A stretch of DNA of 14,153 nt, taken from NCBI GenBank assembly GCA_938041275.1, contig CALISH010000033.1, positions 1-14,153 on the forward strand. The letters run 5' to 3'. Below the pieces are notes generated by a model. The model worked only from the letters and a program-made list of their open reading frames with translations. It was not told where the DNA came from and ran no database searches. Position 1 is the stretch's first letter; every line of letters starts with the position of its first letter. The DNA comes from an uncultured Solobacterium sp. (GTDB lineage: Bacteria > Bacillota_I > Bacilli_A > Erysipelotrichales > Erysipelotrichaceae). The translations under genes and the position numbers were made by a program. Below are positions 13,608 to 14,153 of the stretch, in pieces.

Positions 13608-14153
13608 ATGAAAATTGCACATTTATCAGATCTTCATCTAGGAAAAAGGCTCAAAGAATATTCATTGATTGAAGATCAAAAGTACATTTTGCGACAAATC
13701 ATAGAAATTCTAAAACAAGAAAAAGTGACTACAGTGTTATTAGCTGGAGATATCTATGATACTGGTAACCCTAATTCAGAAGCGGTCGCTCTTTTAAGCA
13801 TGTTTCTGTTGGAGTTAAAGAACTTAAATATCCACGTGATTATAATTGCAGGAAACCACGATAACGGGACTAGACTTTCATATGGAGCTGAGATATTTGC
13901 GGACTCCAATATTCATATTACTGGGAAATATACAGGTATACTTGCAAGTACAACGATAGAGGATGCATATGGACCCATCCATTTCTACAGCCTTCCGTAT
14001 ATACGTCCGATCTATGTAAACCAGTATTTAGATGAGACAGAAGCTGTGGAGGGATATACAGCAGCTATCAAACATGCATTACAAACAGTTGAACTGAATC
14101 AACAGGAACGTAATGTAATCCTATCGCATCAATTTATTACAGGCTCTGTAACT
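13608..14153 (+). CDS. sbcD: Exonuclease subunit SbcD, N-terminal part
   Basis: Nuclease subunit of the SbcCD (bacterial Mre11-Rad50) complex, which cuts DNA ends and hairpins arising at palindromes. The 182 visible codons run off the window end with no stop. Calcineurin-type phosphoesterase motifs are present in order: D8-x-H10 in MKIAHLSDLHLGK, G47-D48 in LLAGDIYD, G82-N83-H84-D85 in AGNHD, and H174 in ILSHQFITG. The ATG at 13608 lies 17 nt after the preceding pseudogene. The ribosome binding site is weak (AGAAAG at 13594-13599), unlike the strong sites elsewhere in the window. sbcC is expected beyond the window end. Confidence 0.92.
   Translation, partial: MKIAHLSDLHLGKRLKEYSLIEDQKYILRQIIEILKQEKVTTVLLAGDIYDTGNPNSEAVALLSMFLLELKNLNIHVIIIAGNHDNGTRLSYGAEIFADSNIHITGKYTGILASTTIEDAYGPIHFYSLPYIRPIYVNQYLDETEAVEGYTAAIKHALQTVELNQQERNVILSHQFITGSVT

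Noticed and set aside
11590..13608. Shared 13-mer AAAGTTATTTATA upstream of the first DUF4003-like gene (11590-11602) and of sbcD (13596-13608)
   Set aside because: Short AT-rich matches of this kind are expected occasionally by chance, and the flanking bases do not align.

Overview
This AT-rich window comes from a low-G+C Gram-positive bacterium (Firmicutes/Bacillota). The evidence is strong AGGAGG-type ribosome binding sites, a lipobox-anchored binding protein, the LivJHMGF plus CBS-ACT gene order, and the aminopeptidase and SbcD types present. Codon habits and gene mix would fit an anaerobic, amino-acid-scavenging member of the Erysipelotrichales, but that placement is inference and was not tested by any search.

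Layout. (1) Bases 1-204, minus strand: the N-terminal 68 codons of a DUF5131 (phage Gp37/Gp68-like) protein, transcribed divergently from everything else. (2) Bases 205-438: a shared intergenic region with a good sigma-A promoter for the liv operon, a CodY-box-like palindrome just upstream of its -35, and short direct repeats. (3) Bases 439-5662: a complete branched-chain amino acid ABC importer (livJ, livH, livM, livG, livF) and a CBS-CBS-ACT protein. The genes are tightly packed, there is a hairpin between livJ and livH, and a terminator closes the unit. (4) Bases 5724-10156: a same-strand run of a small three-TM protein, a TVP38/TMEM64 (VTT) protein, an A24 prepilin peptidase, an unusual membrane protein that looks like 4 TM + EF-Tu-domain-2-like barrel + SseB-like domain, and an M29 aminopeptidase, ended by a terminator. 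(5) Bases 10225-11529: an M18 aminopeptidase with its own terminator. (6) Bases 11633-13590: two tandem paralogues resembling DUF4003, each with its own promoter and preceded by terminators that share stem sequence. The second copy is broken by a frameshift. (7) Bases 13608-14153: the start of sbcD, cut by the window end.

Working together: the Liv importer and the two metallo-aminopeptidases fit a peptide and amino acid scavenging lifestyle, and the ACT domain of the CBS-ACT protein is a plausible amino acid sensor for the transporter.

The most unusual sequence structure is inside the prepilin peptidase gene. It holds a perfect 38-bp palindrome with no spacer (7368-7405), plus two further strong inverted repeats within the preceding 150 bases and a terminator-like hairpin near the start codon. 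None of this is needed to encode the protein. The second most unusual item is the SseB-containing membrane protein encoded just downstream.
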